Assembly: GCF_016464385.1 (NCBI RefSeq)
Contig: NZ_JADMLH010000006.1
Location: 393,749 to 457,748, forward strand
Length of the DNA: 64,000 nucleotides
Source: Nucisporomicrobium flavum
GTDB taxonomy: Bacteria > Actinomycetota > Actinomycetes > Mycobacteriales > Micromonosporaceae
Direction: 5' to 3'
The position numbers were made by a program, and so were the translations under genes. This document shows positions 44,401 to 52,779 of the stretch, piece by piece. Every line of letters begins with the position of its first letter. The stretch's first letter is position 1. The notes under the pieces were generated by a model. The model worked only from the letters and a program-made list of their open reading frames with translations. It made no database searches and was not told the origin of the DNA.

Positions 44401-47400
44401 TGCGGCACGGGCGGATGCCCCGTTCGCTGTACGCCGCCGAGCCTTCTCCGCACGTCGACTGGTCCACCGGCGCCGTCCGGCTGCTGGACACCGCCGAACC
44501 CTGGCCTCGCGGTGACCGCCCCCGTCGAGCGGCGGTGTCGTCGTTCGGCATCGGCGGGACGAACGCCCACGTCATCCTCGAGGAGCCCCCGCCGCCGGAG
44601 TCGCCGCAGCCGGCCTCGCCGGAACCGGAGGCCTGGGAGAGGGCCCCGTGGGTGCTCGGCGGCGCGGACGACGCGGGGCTGCGGGCGTCCGCGGCCCGGC
44701 TCGCCGGCCTGCCGCCGGACGTGCGCTCGCAGGACGTCGCGTATTCGCTCGCGACCGGGCGGGCGCCACTGAGCCGCCGGGCGATGGTGCGCGGCGGGGA
44801 CCGCGACGCCCTGCGCAGCCTGGCGGAGGGCGTACCCCATCCGGCCGCGCACCAGGCGGTGGCGCACCGCGCACCGCGGCCGGCGTTCCTCTTCACCGGC
44901 CAGGGTGCGCAGCGGTCCGGCATGGGCCACGAGCTGGCCGCGGCGTTCCCCGCCTTCGCCGCCGAGTACGACGCGGTGTGCGCCGCGTTCAGGCCGCACC
45001 TGGACCGGCCGCTGCGCGAGGTGATCGACGGGGATCCGGAGCTGCTGCGGCGCACCGACTACGCCCAGCCGGCCCTGTTCGCGTTCGAGGCGGCGCTGAG
45101 CGCGCTGTACCGGGCCTGCGGCGTCCAGCCCGGCCACGTCGCCGGGCACTCCGTCGGCGAGATAGCCGCCGCGTACGCCGCCGGGGTGTTCGACCTGACC
45201 GACGCGGCGCGGCTGATCGCGGCGCGGGGACGGCTGATGGCGGCGCTGCCGGCCGGCGGCGCGATGGTCGCGGTACGGGCCACCGCCGCCGAGGCGGAGA
45301 AGCTGATCGCCGACGCCCGCGGCCCGGTGGCGCTCGCCGCCGTCAACGGGCCGCGGTCCGTGGTGCTCTCGGGCGCCGAGGACGCCGTCGCCGAGGTGGC
45401 CGCACGCCTGGGCGGCGGGGCGCGACGGCTGCGGGTGAGCCACGCGTTCCACTCGCCGCTGCTGGACCCGATGCTGGACGACTTCCGCGCGGTCGCCGAG
45501 AGCCTGACCTACCACCGGCCGGCGGTGACCGTGGTGTCCGCGCTGACCGGGCGGCCGGAGCCCGACGCGATCGCCACCGCCGCGCACTGGGTACGGCACG
45601 CCCGGGACACCGTCCGCTGGGCCGACGCGGTCACCTGGCTGGAGGGGGCCGGCGCCACCGCCTACGTCGAGGTGGGTCCGGACCGCGTCCTGGGGGTGCT
45701 CGCCGAGGAGGCGGACACCCGCGCCGGCGTGGTGCCGGGCGTCCGGGGCGGCGCCGAGGTGCAGCAGGTTCTGGAGGCCCTGGCGACCCTGCATGTGCAC
45801 GGCGTGGCGGTGGACTGGCCGGTCGCGTACGCGGGCAGCGGCGCCCGCCGTTGCGACCTTCCGACCTACCCGTTCCAGCGCGCCCGCTACTGGCTGGACG
45901 CCGGCGCCCCCGCCGCGGCGGCCGCCCATCCCCTGCTCGGCGACCCGCAACCGGCGGCCGACGGCCCGCAGGTGCGGCATTCCGGCCTGCTCTCCGCCGG
46001 CCGTCAGCAGTGGCTTTCCGACCACGTGATCGGCGACGACGTCGTGGTGCCCGCCGCGGTGCTCGTCGAGCTGGCGTGGCACGCCGCGGGTTCCGGCAAG
46101 CGTCTCGCCGAGGTCACCGTGGACGTCCCGCTGGTGCTTTCCGGCGCGGCCGACGTCCAGGTGGTGGTGGAGGCGCCGGACCCGGCCGGGGACCGCGCGA
46201 TGGCGATCTGGTCGCGCCCGGCCGGCGTCCGGGCCGGATGGACCCGGCACGCCACCGCGGTCGCCACCCCCGCCGCGGAGGCGGCCCCAGCCGTCCCCGG
46301 CACGTGGCCGCCGCGCGGCGCACGGCCGGTGGACGTCGACTACGACGGCCTCGCCGCCGCCGGCTTCCGGTACGGGCCCGCGTTCCGGGCCGTGACCGCG
46401 GTGTGGCGCGAGGGCGACACCGTCTACGCCGATCTGGCGCTGCCCGCCGGAACGGCCGTCTCGGCCGGCCGGTACGGCCTGCATCCCGCTCTGCTCGACG
46501 CCGCCCTGCACGCCGGCCTGCTCGCCGACCCGCCGGACCGGCCGCGGGTGCCGGTCACGCTGTCCGGCGTCACGCTGCACTCGCCGGGCGCCGCGGCGGC
46601 TCGGGTGATCCTCACCCGCCGCGCGGCGGACGAGTCGCGCATCATCGTCATCGACGCGGCGGGCCGGCCCGTCGCCACGGTGGAGTCGATGATCACCCGT
46701 GCGGTGGCCGGTGGCCGGGCGGCCGGCCGCCACCTGCACCGGCTCGACTGGGTGCCGGCCGCCCCGGCCACCGCCGCCGGTCCCGTCGAGGTGTTCCGGC
46801 CGTCCGCCCCGGACGGCGACGCACCCGTCCGGGCTCGTACCCTGCTCGCCGCCACCTTGGCCCGGCTGGTCGAGCACGCGGAAGCCGACCGGCCCGGCCG
46901 CCTCGTGGTGGTCACCCGGCGTGCCACCGGCGCCGACCCCGACCCGGCCGCGGCGGCGGTCTGGGGTCTGGTCGCCGCCGCACAGGCCGAGCACCCCGGC
47001 CGGTACGCCCTCACCGACCTGTGCGGAGCGCCGGAATCCGAGGCTGCTCTGGCCCACGCCGTCACGCTCACCGAACCGCGAACGGCGATCCGTGGTGGCA
47101 CCGTGCTGTCCCCGCGGCTGGTGCTCTCCGGTCCCGCCGACGGGGACCCGCCCGCGCTGGACCCGGACGGCACGGTGCTGATCACGGGCGGCAGCGGCGC
47201 CCTCGCCGCCGTCCTGGCCCGCCATCTCGTGCAGGCGTACGGGGTGCGGCACCTCGTCCTGGCGAGCCGGGGCGGCACCGTGCCGGCCGGCGCCGGCGAC
47301 CTCGCCGCCGACGTCACCGCCGTGGCCTGCGACCTCCGCGACCGCGCCGCCGTCGACGCGCTCGTCACCCGCTGCGGGCCCGGCCTCACCGCCGTGTTCC

Positions 47401-49121
47401 ACCTCGCGGGGGCGCTCGACGACGGCATCGTCACCGACCTGACGCCCGAGCGCCTCGCCGCCGTGCTCGCCCCGAAGGCGGACGCCGCCTGGCATCTGCA
47501 CGAGGCCACGAAGGACGCGGAGCTGGCCGCGTTCGTGGTGTACTCCTCCGCAGCCGGTGTCCTCGGCCGCGCCGGGCAGGGCAGCTACGCCGCCGCCAAC
47601 ACGTTCCTCGACGCGCTCGCCGCGCACCGCACCGCCCGGGGGCTCCCCGCTCAATCGCTGGCCTGGGGGCTGTGGGACCCGGAGGACGGCGGCATGGCCG
47701 GGCGGGCCGGCGACGGGGCGCGGCGGCGGCTCACCGACGGCGGCGTCCGGGCGCTCACCGCGGCCGAGGGCACTGCCCTGCTGGACCGGGCGTTGCGTAC
47801 GGCCGAACCCGTGCTCGTGCCCATCGCGATCGACCGGCAGCGGCTCGCGAGTTCCGGACCGGTGCCCCCGATCCTCTCCGGCCTGGCGCCCCCGCGGCCG
47901 CCGCGCCCGGACCGCTCCGACGGCGAGGTCGCCGGCTGGCGCGACACCCTGCTCGCGCTGCCCGCGGCGGAGCGTGAGCCGGCCCTCGCCGAGCTGATCC
48001 GGGCCGAGGTCGCCGCGGTGCTCGGGTTCCCCGACGCGGCCGCCGTCCCCGCCGACCGCGACTTCACCGACCTCGGCTTCGATTCCCTGGCCGCGGTCCA
48101 GCTGCGCAACCGGCTCAGCGCGTTCAGCAGCGCCCGCCTGGCGGGCACCGTCGTGCCCGACCACCCCACGCTCGCCGCGCTGACCGCGCACGTGTACGCC
48201 CGGATGGACCTGCCCGGTGCCGATGAACCGCCGCCGGCGCCTCCGGACCCCGCGACGCCCGATTCCCCGGCCGCGGAGGGGCTGACCGCCGTGTACGGCC
48301 GGGTTCTGCGTACCGAGGGCCCGGGAGCCGCGATGACGCTGCGGTACCTGGTCGCCGCCGGGCTGCCGACGTTTCCCGCCGAGCGCCGGGCGGAGCACGC
48401 CGTCGCGCCGATCCGGATGGCGGCCGGCGATCCGGGCGCACCCGTGCTGTGCTACTTGCCCGGCTACATCGGGCTGGTCAACCCGACGCCGGTCGCGGTC
48501 GCCCGGGCCCTCGGCGGCGCGTACGACGTGCACGTGCTGACCCATCCGGGTTTCGGTTCGCGCCGGGAGGTCCCGGACAGCGTGGACACGCTCGTACGGT
48601 TGCACGCCGACACGATCCGGCAGGTGGCCGGGACGCGCCTGGTGGTGCTGGTGGGCTACTGCGCCGGCGGGGCAGTGGCGCACGCGGTCGGGGCACGACT
48701 CGCGGCGGACGGCGTGCCACCGGCCGGCGTGGCCCTCGTCGAGACCCACCACGGCACGGGCGGGCGGTCCGAGCCACGAGGCCTCGCGCTCGTCGGGCGC
48801 GACCGGCACCTGCCCGAGGCCGCGTTCGGGAAGCACCTCTCCGACGCCGTGATGCTTGCCGGCGGGGCCTACGTACGGCTGCTCGACGGATGGCAGCCGG
48901 ACCCGTCACCCGTGCCGACGCTGCTGCTGCGCGCGGGGCCCACGCGCGAGATGCTCGCCACCGACCCGGACGGCGACTGGCTGGTCCGCTGGCCGCTGCC
49001 GCACGAGGCGGTCGACATCCCCGGCGACCACGACACCGTGCTGACCGGCCACGCCGCCACCACGGCGGCAGCCCTGCGGTCCTGGCTGGACGCCCGTACC
49101 CGGCGAGAGGAGTCGCGATGA
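41496..49121 (+). CDS. Type I polyketide synthase: AMP ligase-ACP-KS-AT-DH-KR-ACP-TE
   Basis: A 2541-residue, self-contained assembly line. AMP ligase ~1-500 (LYTSGTTGAPKG ~162); ACP1 with Ser in GLSSL ~549; KS ~608-1030 with Cys779 (DTACSSS), His914 and His952; AT with GHSVG Ser1219 and HAFH (1316-1319), a malonyl-type signature; DH with His1510 and Asp1668; KR ~1890-2060 with an LDD motif (B-type) and Tyr2031; ACP2 Ser2197; TE with Cys2389 in GYCAGG and His2512. The ligase-ACP start implies an activated aryl acid, likely the hydroxybenzoate made by the chorismatase two genes on. One module can act once, giving a hydroxycinnamate, or iteratively, giving an aryl polyene. The ATG at 41496 is chosen because the frame upstream overlaps the lon operator and shows no domain. 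The stop overlaps the halogenase start (ATGA). Confidence 0.92.
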   Translation: MLRRPPTDYATIAAEAEVRPIPELLRDNARGPGDRPAFADDRRSVTWAQVEADSARLAVALGVRRGERVAFVVDHGVDLAEAVLATVRAGAVGVPLTPNGTDGELAALLADCDPAAVVADERHHARIARLCARPVRLLTPDVAGAPTAAVPPDDLGLDEPAFILYTSGTTGAPKGAVSTQRAALWSAFTCYLPLLGLHAGDRLLWPLPMAHSFAHSLCVLGVTAAGASARIVDAPTPATVARLVTEERPTVLAGVPVTYRHLLDSRPRPPGSLRVCLTAGAVSDAPLRTGVETLLGVPLLDCYGSTETCGMIAVEPVAGPRSTGTSGPPVPGVQVRLTDPVTGAPAQGEGEIRVRGPNLVLGYHNDPASTARALPDGWYRTGDLGRIDSDGHLTVVGRAGDLIVRGGANVDPAEVERVLLSLPEVRDAAVVARPHPLLGDVPVAFVVPAGAEPDPVPLLRACAAALSAYKVPEEIVFIPAIPRTGSGKPRRRLLRDGLAAAPSPAGAGLDAMAPGERRATLAELVRAEVAAVHGPVTDMDAAFADLGLSSLHAVTVWHRISVRTGLRLPTTLLWDHPNPAALVAHLDSRLGRAPAAVTASSPARAGTEPIAIVAAGCRYPGGVRSPEDLWRLVDDGVDATGEFPADRGWDVDAVYDPDPDRPGTTYTRRGGFLYDAADFDPGFFGMSPREALATDPQHRLLLEVAWETFERAGIPAPSLRDSDTGVFVGVMHGDYASRLTDSHDLEAHLGIGSAGSVASGRIAYLFGLRGPTLTVDTACSSSLVAMDLAAKSLRAGECSLALAGGVTLMSTLRPFLAFSRQRGLSPDGRCRSFSAGADGTAWGEGTGLVLLERLSDARRLGHPVLAVLRGSAVNSDGASNGLTAPNGTAQQDLIRRALAEAGLSPSDVDVVEGHGTGTRLGDPIEATAVLATYGQDRAEPVRLGSVKSNLGHTQAAAGIAGVVKMIEAMRHGRMPRSLYAAEPSPHVDWSTGAVRLLDTAEPWPRGDRPRRAAVSSFGIGGTNAHVILEEPPPPESPQPASPEPEAWERAPWVLGGADDAGLRASAARLAGLPPDVRSQDVAYSLATGRAPLSRRAMVRGGDRDALRSLAEGVPHPAAHQAVAHRAPRPAFLFTGQGAQRSGMGHELAAAFPAFAAEYDAVCAAFRPHLDRPLREVIDGDPELLRRTDYAQPALFAFEAALSALYRACGVQPGHVAGHSVGEIAAAYAAGVFDLTDAARLIAARGRLMAALPAGGAMVAVRATAAEAEKLIADARGPVALAAVNGPRSVVLSGAEDAVAEVAARLGGGARRLRVSHAFHSPLLDPMLDDFRAVAESLTYHRPAVTVVSALTGRPEPDAIATAAHWVRHARDTVRWADAVTWLEGAGATAYVEVGPDRVLGVLAEEADTRAGVVPGVRGGAEVQQVLEALATLHVHGVAVDWPVAYAGSGARRCDLPTYPFQRARYWLDAGAPAAAAAHPLLGDPQPAADGPQVRHSGLLSAGRQQWLSDHVIGDDVVVPAAVLVELAWHAAGSGKRLAEVTVDVPLVLSGAADVQVVVEAPDPAGDRAMAIWSRPAGVRAGWTRHATAVATPAAEAAPAVPGTWPPRGARPVDVDYDGLAAAGFRYGPAFRAVTAVWREGDTVYADLALPAGTAVSAGRYGLHPALLDAALHAGLLADPPDRPRVPVTLSGVTLHSPGAAAARVILTRRAADESRIIVIDAAGRPVATVESMITRAVAGGRAAGRHLHRLDWVPAAPATAAGPVEVFRPSAPDGDAPVRARTLLAATLARLVEHAEADRPGRLVVVTRRATGADPDPAAAAVWGLVAAAQAEHPGRYALTDLCGAPESEAALAHAVTLTEPRTAIRGGTVLSPRLVLSGPADGDPPALDPDGTVLITGGSGALAAVLARHLVQAYGVRHLVLASRGGTVPAGAGDLAADVTAVACDLRDRAAVDALVTRCGPGLTAVFHLAGALDDGIVTDLTPERLAAVLAPKADAAWHLHEATKDAELAAFVVYSSAAGVLGRAGQGSYAAANTFLDALAAHRTARGLPAQSLAWGLWDPEDGGMAGRAGDGARRRLTDGGVRALTAAEGTALLDRALRTAEPVLVPIAIDRQRLASSGPVPPILSGLAPPRPPRPDRSDGEVAGWRDTLLALPAAEREPALAELIRAEVAAVLGFPDAAAVPADRDFTDLGFDSLAAVQLRNRLSAFSSARLAGTVVPDHPTLAALTAHVYARMDLPGADEPPPAPPDPATPDSPAAEGLTAVYGRVLRTEGPGAAMTLRYLVAAGLPTFPAERRAEHAVAPIRMAAGDPGAPVLCYLPGYIGLVNPTPVAVARALGGAYDVHVLTHPGFGSRREVPDSVDTLVRLHADTIRQVAGTRLVVLVGYCAGGAVAHAVGARLAADGVPPAGVALVETHHGTGGRSEPRGLALVGRDRHLPEAAFGKHLSDAVMLAGGAYVRLLDGWQPDPSPVPTLLLRAGPTREMLATDPDGDWLVRWPLPHEAVDIPGDHDTVLTGHAATTAAALRSWLDARTRREESR

Positions 49122-50569
49122 GCGAGACGTACGACGTGGTGGTGGTCGGCGGCGGTCCGGCCGGATCGACCGCGGCCACCCTGGTCGCCATGCGCGGCCA
49201 TCAGGTTCTGCTGCTGGAGAAGCAGACGTTCCCGCGCTATCAGATCGGCGAGTCCCTGCTGCCGTCCACTGTGCACGGACTGTGCCGGATCCTCGGTGTC
49301 ACGGACGAGGTCGCGGCGGCCGGCTTCACGCTCAAACGCGGCGGCACGTTCCGGTGGGGCCGCAACCCGGAGCCATGGCAGTTCTCGTTCGCCATGTCCC
49401 CGCGGCTGCCCGATCCGACCTCCACGGCGTACCAGGTCGAACGGTCCAGGTTCGACGAGATCCTGCTGCGCAACGCCGCCCGCCGCGGCGCCGAGGTCCG
49501 CGAGGGCTGCGCCGTGCGCGGCGTCATCGAGGCGGACGGGCGGGTCAGCGGCGTCGAGTACGACGGCCCGGACGGCTCCCGCCGCACGGCGTACGCCCGC
49601 TACGTGGTCGACGCCTCCGGCAACACCAGCCGCCTGCACGGCCGCGTCGGCGGCGCGCGCGTCTACTCGGACTTCTTCCGCAACCTCGCCGTGTTCGGCT
49701 ACTTCGCGGGCGGGGCCCGGCTGCCCGAGCCGCACGCGGGCAACATCTTCTGCGCCGCCTTCGACGCGGGCTGGATCTGGTACATCCCGCTGCGCGACGA
49801 CCTGACGAGCGTCGGCGCGGTCATCGGACCCGAGCACCGCGCCGAGGTGCAACGCGACCCGCGGGCGGCCTGGCGGGCGATGATCGACGCCTGCCCGGAG
49901 GTTCGCACGAAGCTGGCCGGCGTGCCGTCCGCCACCGAGCCACCGTACGACCAGGTGCGGGTGCGCAAGGACTACTCCTACTGGAAGCAGTCGTTCACCG
50001 TCCCCGGCATGGTGCTGGTCGGCGACGCGGCGTGCTTCGTCGACCCGGTGCTCTCCTCCGGGGTGCACCTCGCCACGTACGGCGCCCTGCTCGCCGCCCG
50101 TTCGCTCAACGCGGTGCTCGACGGCGCGGTGCCCGAGGAGCGCAGCCTCGCCGAGTTCGAGGCCCGCTACCGCCGGGAGTACGGCACGTTCTACGAGTTC
50201 CTCGTGTCCTTCTACGACATGCAGCGTGACGAGAAGTCGTACTTCTGGCAGGCGAAGAAGGTCTCCGCGGTGGACGTCACCGAGACGGCGGCGTTCGCCG
50301 AACTCGTCGGCGGGCTGCTGCCCGGCGAGGCCGGCATCGGGGTACGCCTGGCCGGTTCGGCGGCCGACCTCGGCGCCGCGGTGGACCGGCTCGCCGGCGC
50401 CGACGACCGGCTCAACCCCCTCTACGCCTCCCGGACCGTCGGCGAGACCTTCCGGCAGGGCCGCAACCTGCAGGAGGAGGCGCTGTACGGTGAGCCCCTG
50501 GACGACACCGCACCGCCGGTGCCGGACGGTCTCGCGCTCGCCAAGGACGGTCTCGGTTGGACGCTCTGA
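49118..50569 (+). CDS. Flavin-dependent halogenase
   Basis: A 483-residue FAD enzyme of the tryptophan-halogenase-like superfamily, in the branch acting on phenolic or carrier-bound substrates. It has the dinucleotide motif GGGPAGS (~11-17), the PRYQIGESLLP loop with the region of the reactive Lys near LLEKQTFPRY, the diagnostic WxWxIP-type motif GWIWYIPL (~214-221), and VGDAACFVDPVLSSGVHLA near residue 302. It needs reduced FAD from a separate reductase not seen here. Coupling to the polyketide synthase (4-bp overlap) suggests it chlorinates or brominates the hydroxyphenyl unit, free or while tethered to an ACP. A simple hydroxylase is less likely because the halogenase motif is intact. Confidence 0.9.
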   Translation: MSETYDVVVVGGGPAGSTAATLVAMRGHQVLLLEKQTFPRYQIGESLLPSTVHGLCRILGVTDEVAAAGFTLKRGGTFRWGRNPEPWQFSFAMSPRLPDPTSTAYQVERSRFDEILLRNAARRGAEVREGCAVRGVIEADGRVSGVEYDGPDGSRRTAYARYVVDASGNTSRLHGRVGGARVYSDFFRNLAVFGYFAGGARLPEPHAGNIFCAAFDAGWIWYIPLRDDLTSVGAVIGPEHRAEVQRDPRAAWRAMIDACPEVRTKLAGVPSATEPPYDQVRVRKDYSYWKQSFTVPGMVLVGDAACFVDPVLSSGVHLATYGALLAARSLNAVLDGAVPEERSLAEFEARYRREYGTFYEFLVSFYDMQRDEKSYFWQAKKVSAVDVTETAAFAELVGGLLPGEAGIGVRLAGSAADLGAAVDRLAGADDRLNPLYASRTVGETFRQGRNLQEEALYGEPLDDTAPPVPDGLALAKDGLGWTL

Positions 50570-51525
50570 CCAGCCGGTACGCCGACCCCGCAGACGTGGC
50601 ACACCCGCTCGGCGTGATCCGCTGGGGCACCGACGCGGCCGGGCCGCACGTCCGGGACGGCGCGCCGGCCATCGACCTGCACGTCGCGGGCGAGGAGGGC
50701 GAGGCGGTCACCGAGGTATGGACCACGGGCCGTCCGGTCATCGCCGGGATCCGCAACGATGTGGCCTTCGGTCACGACGGCCGGTACGCGTTCTGCGCGG
50801 TGTCGGTACCGCCGGCCGCGCGGTGCACCCCGGGGGTACGCGACGGTTATCTGCGCGCGTTCGAGGTGCTCGCCGGCCTGGGATACCCGTACATCGTCCG
50901 GATGTGGAACGTGATCGGCGCGATCAACGAACCGAACGCCGACGGTCTGGAGACGTACCGGGACTTCTGCCGCGGGCGGGCCGAGGCCTTCGCCCGCTCA
51001 CCGCTGCCCGAGGGCCCGCTCCCGGCCGGCACCGGCGTCGGCGCCCACTCCCCCGGCGTCGCGTTCCACCTCCTGGCCCGCCGCGAGCCGGGACATCTCG
51101 CGGTGGAGAACCGCCGTCAGGTGCCCGCCTACCGCTATCCACCCCGCTACGGTCCCCAGCCGCCGGCGTTCGCCCGGGCCACTCACCTGCCGGGCGGGTC
51201 GCTGCTGATCTCCGGCACGGCCAGCATCCTGGGCCACGAGACGGTCCACCGCGGCGACATCGCCGGGCAGTGCCGCACCACCCTGGCGAACCTGGCGGCG
51301 CTCACCGACCCGCGGACGTTGCGCGCGGTCAAGGTGTACGTCCGCCACGCCGGCCACCGCGAGCCGGTACGCAGGCTGCTGGGCGGCACGTTGGCGGGCG
51401 ACGCCGCGTACCTCACCACCGACCTGTGCCGGCGCGACCTGCTCGTGGAGGTCGAGGGAGTCGCCCAAGTGCCCGCGCCTGACCGAATTTGCACTGCCGT
51501 CGGATCGCGTTCGACAGCCTCATGA
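50557..51525 (+). CDS. Chorismatase of the FkbO/Hyg5 family, likely hydroxybenzoate synthase
   Basis: A 322-residue enzyme starting with TTG inside the last codons of the halogenase gene (13-bp overlap), hence tightly coupled. The fold is RidA-like; conserved segments are YPYIVRMWNVIGAINEPN (~108-125), the central RATHLPGGSLLISGTASILGHE region with substrate-binding Arg, and LCRRDLLVEVEGVA with the catalytic Glu. Family members convert chorismate to 3-hydroxybenzoate (Hyg5 type) or 3,4-dihydroxycyclohexadienoate (FkbO type). The Cys in DLCRRDLL and the presence of a starter-activating AMP ligase favour a benzoate product. It therefore supplies the starter unit of the synthase. Confidence 0.88.
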   Translation: MDALTSRYADPADVAHPLGVIRWGTDAAGPHVRDGAPAIDLHVAGEEGEAVTEVWTTGRPVIAGIRNDVAFGHDGRYAFCAVSVPPAARCTPGVRDGYLRAFEVLAGLGYPYIVRMWNVIGAINEPNADGLETYRDFCRGRAEAFARSPLPEGPLPAGTGVGAHSPGVAFHLLARREPGHLAVENRRQVPAYRYPPRYGPQPPAFARATHLPGGSLLISGTASILGHETVHRGDIAGQCRTTLANLAALTDPRTLRAVKVYVRHAGHREPVRRLLGGTLAGDAAYLTTDLCRRDLLVEVEGVAQVPAPDRICTAVGSRSTAS

Positions 51526-51606
51526 CCATCGATGCCCTAGGTGCTTCGGCGGTTCTGGCTCCACAGCGGTTCCAGCCGGTGTCGATCACTGTCCGGTACA
51601 GGTCAT

Positions 51607-51624
51607 ATACGCAGTAGTACGTAT
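51607..51624. promoter_or_regulatory. Inverted repeat upstream of the contractile-tail operon
   Basis: ATACG and CGTAT arms (51607-51611 and 51620-51624) flank 8 bases in the AT-richer 172-bp gap between the chorismatase and the first tail gene. Position and symmetry suggest regulation of the whole tail operon. No confident -35/-10 pair was found. Confidence 0.35.
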
Positions 51625-51697
51625 GCGGCCGCCACCGGCCCGCCCCGATCCTGAAGCCCGGACGCCGCGCCGCGGTGGGAGGGGAAGGGGCCAGGCC

Positions 51698-52522
51698 ATG
51701 GTGGGTTTCGCCGATCGGGCGCTGCTGGAGCTGGCCGACCCGGCCCGGCTGCAGGCGCTGATCGCCCCGCCCGGCGCGGTCCCGGCCGCCGACCTGACGA
51801 TGCTGCTCGGCTCGGTCTACGACCTGGACCACGTCCGCGTCGACGGGATCACCGGGGTCACCGTCAGCGGCCTCGAGGCCCAGGTTCCGCTGTACCCGGT
51901 GCGGAGCCACCGCGGGTCGTGGACCCGCAACCATCCCGAGTATCTGACCACCGATCTCGCCGTGGACACGCGCGACGGTGCCGAACCGGTCTGGGTCGAC
52001 CTGCTGGCCCGGGTCGTCGTGCACACCGTCACCGAGGTCGACCCGGGCGGGATCGAGTCGGCCGTCAGCCGCGGCCTCGACGACTTCGCCACGCTGGACG
52101 AGTTCCGGGCGCAGTTCCGCTTCATCGACCTCGACGCGTTCCTCGCCCGGCACCGGCTCAGCACGGTCGAGGATCTGCGGGAGGCGTACGAGTACCTCAG
52201 GACCGAGGTGCGGTTCCGCGCGGCCGGCCCGTTCGACCCGGCCGACCCGGCGAACGCGCACGACATCGAGGCCGACCTGGCCCTGCTGATCCGCCCGGAC
52301 CTCGAGCTGACCGCGGCCATGCGCGCCGCCGTCAGCGTACGGACGATCGCCGCGCAGACCCGCACCGGCCCGAAGGACCCGCTGCTCGGCCGGGCCGTGT
52401 CGCCGCTGGCCGTGGCGGTGGTCGTGGACGGCTCGGCGCTGGGTGGCGTGGTCACCGCCGCCGCCGTCCGGAGTCTGTTCGCCCGCGGCCGGGTGCTGAG
52501 CCTGGTCGCCGATCCGCCGTGA
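51698..52522 (+). CDS. Uncharacterised first gene of the contractile-tail operon
   Basis: A 274-residue protein I do not recognise. A Gly/Ala-rich purine tract (GGGAGGGGAAGGGG) precedes the ATG at 51698. No signal peptide or membrane segment is seen. The middle holds beta-rich segments (GITGVTVSGLEAQVPLYPV), followed by Asp-rich helices with DDFATLDEFRAQFRFIDLDAF and STVEDLREAYEYL. It is 14 bp from the next small gene and heads an operon of tail structural genes. Candidates are a tail terminator or cap, or an assembly or regulatory factor; none is shown by the sequence. Confidence 0.75.
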   Translation: MVGFADRALLELADPARLQALIAPPGAVPAADLTMLLGSVYDLDHVRVDGITGVTVSGLEAQVPLYPVRSHRGSWTRNHPEYLTTDLAVDTRDGAEPVWVDLLARVVVHTVTEVDPGGIESAVSRGLDDFATLDEFRAQFRFIDLDAFLARHRLSTVEDLREAYEYLRTEVRFRAAGPFDPADPANAHDIEADLALLIRPDLELTAAMRAAVSVRTIAAQTRTGPKDPLLGRAVSPLAVAVVVDGSALGGVVTAAAVRSLFARGRVLSLVADPP

Positions 52523-52536
52523 GCACTGGAGGTCCC

Positions 52537-52755
52537 ATGCCCGATTCCGACGAGCCCGCACCGGCGCGACGCAAGCGCGCCACGGGCCGGTCCCGCCCGG
52601 CCGGCACCACCACCGCAGCCGAAGAGGCGCCCACCGCGGCCGGCGAGGCAGCGGCCGGCGAGGAAGCGACCGGAGCCGACGAGGCCGTGGCCGAACGGGA
52701 GCGGCGCGCCGAGCTGGAGCGGCTGCGGCACAAGCTCCATCGCAAGTTCCATTGA
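52537..52755 (+). CDS. Small charged protein preceding the sheath gene
   Basis: A 72-residue protein behind a good GGAGG ribosome site. The N-terminus is Lys/Arg-rich (ARRKRATGRSR), the middle is Ala/Glu/Thr-rich and probably disordered, and the C-terminal ~25 residues are a strongly charged helix (ERERRAELERLRHKLHRKFH). It does not match a family I know. It sits between the first operon gene and the sheath gene, with a 24-bp gap on the sheath side, and could be a sheath chaperone or scaffold; this is context only. Confidence 0.65.
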   Translation: MPDSDEPAPARRKRATGRSRPAGTTTAAEEAPTAAGEAAAGEEATGADEAVAERERRAELERLRHKLHRKFH

Positions 52756-52779
52756 GGACAGTAGGAGAGGATCGCGCCG

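Noticed and set aside
43368..48836. Very long open frame on the minus strand across the polyketide synthase
   Set aside because: A shadow of the GC-rich plus-strand gene: it has no domain pattern, while the plus strand has every PKS catalytic motif.
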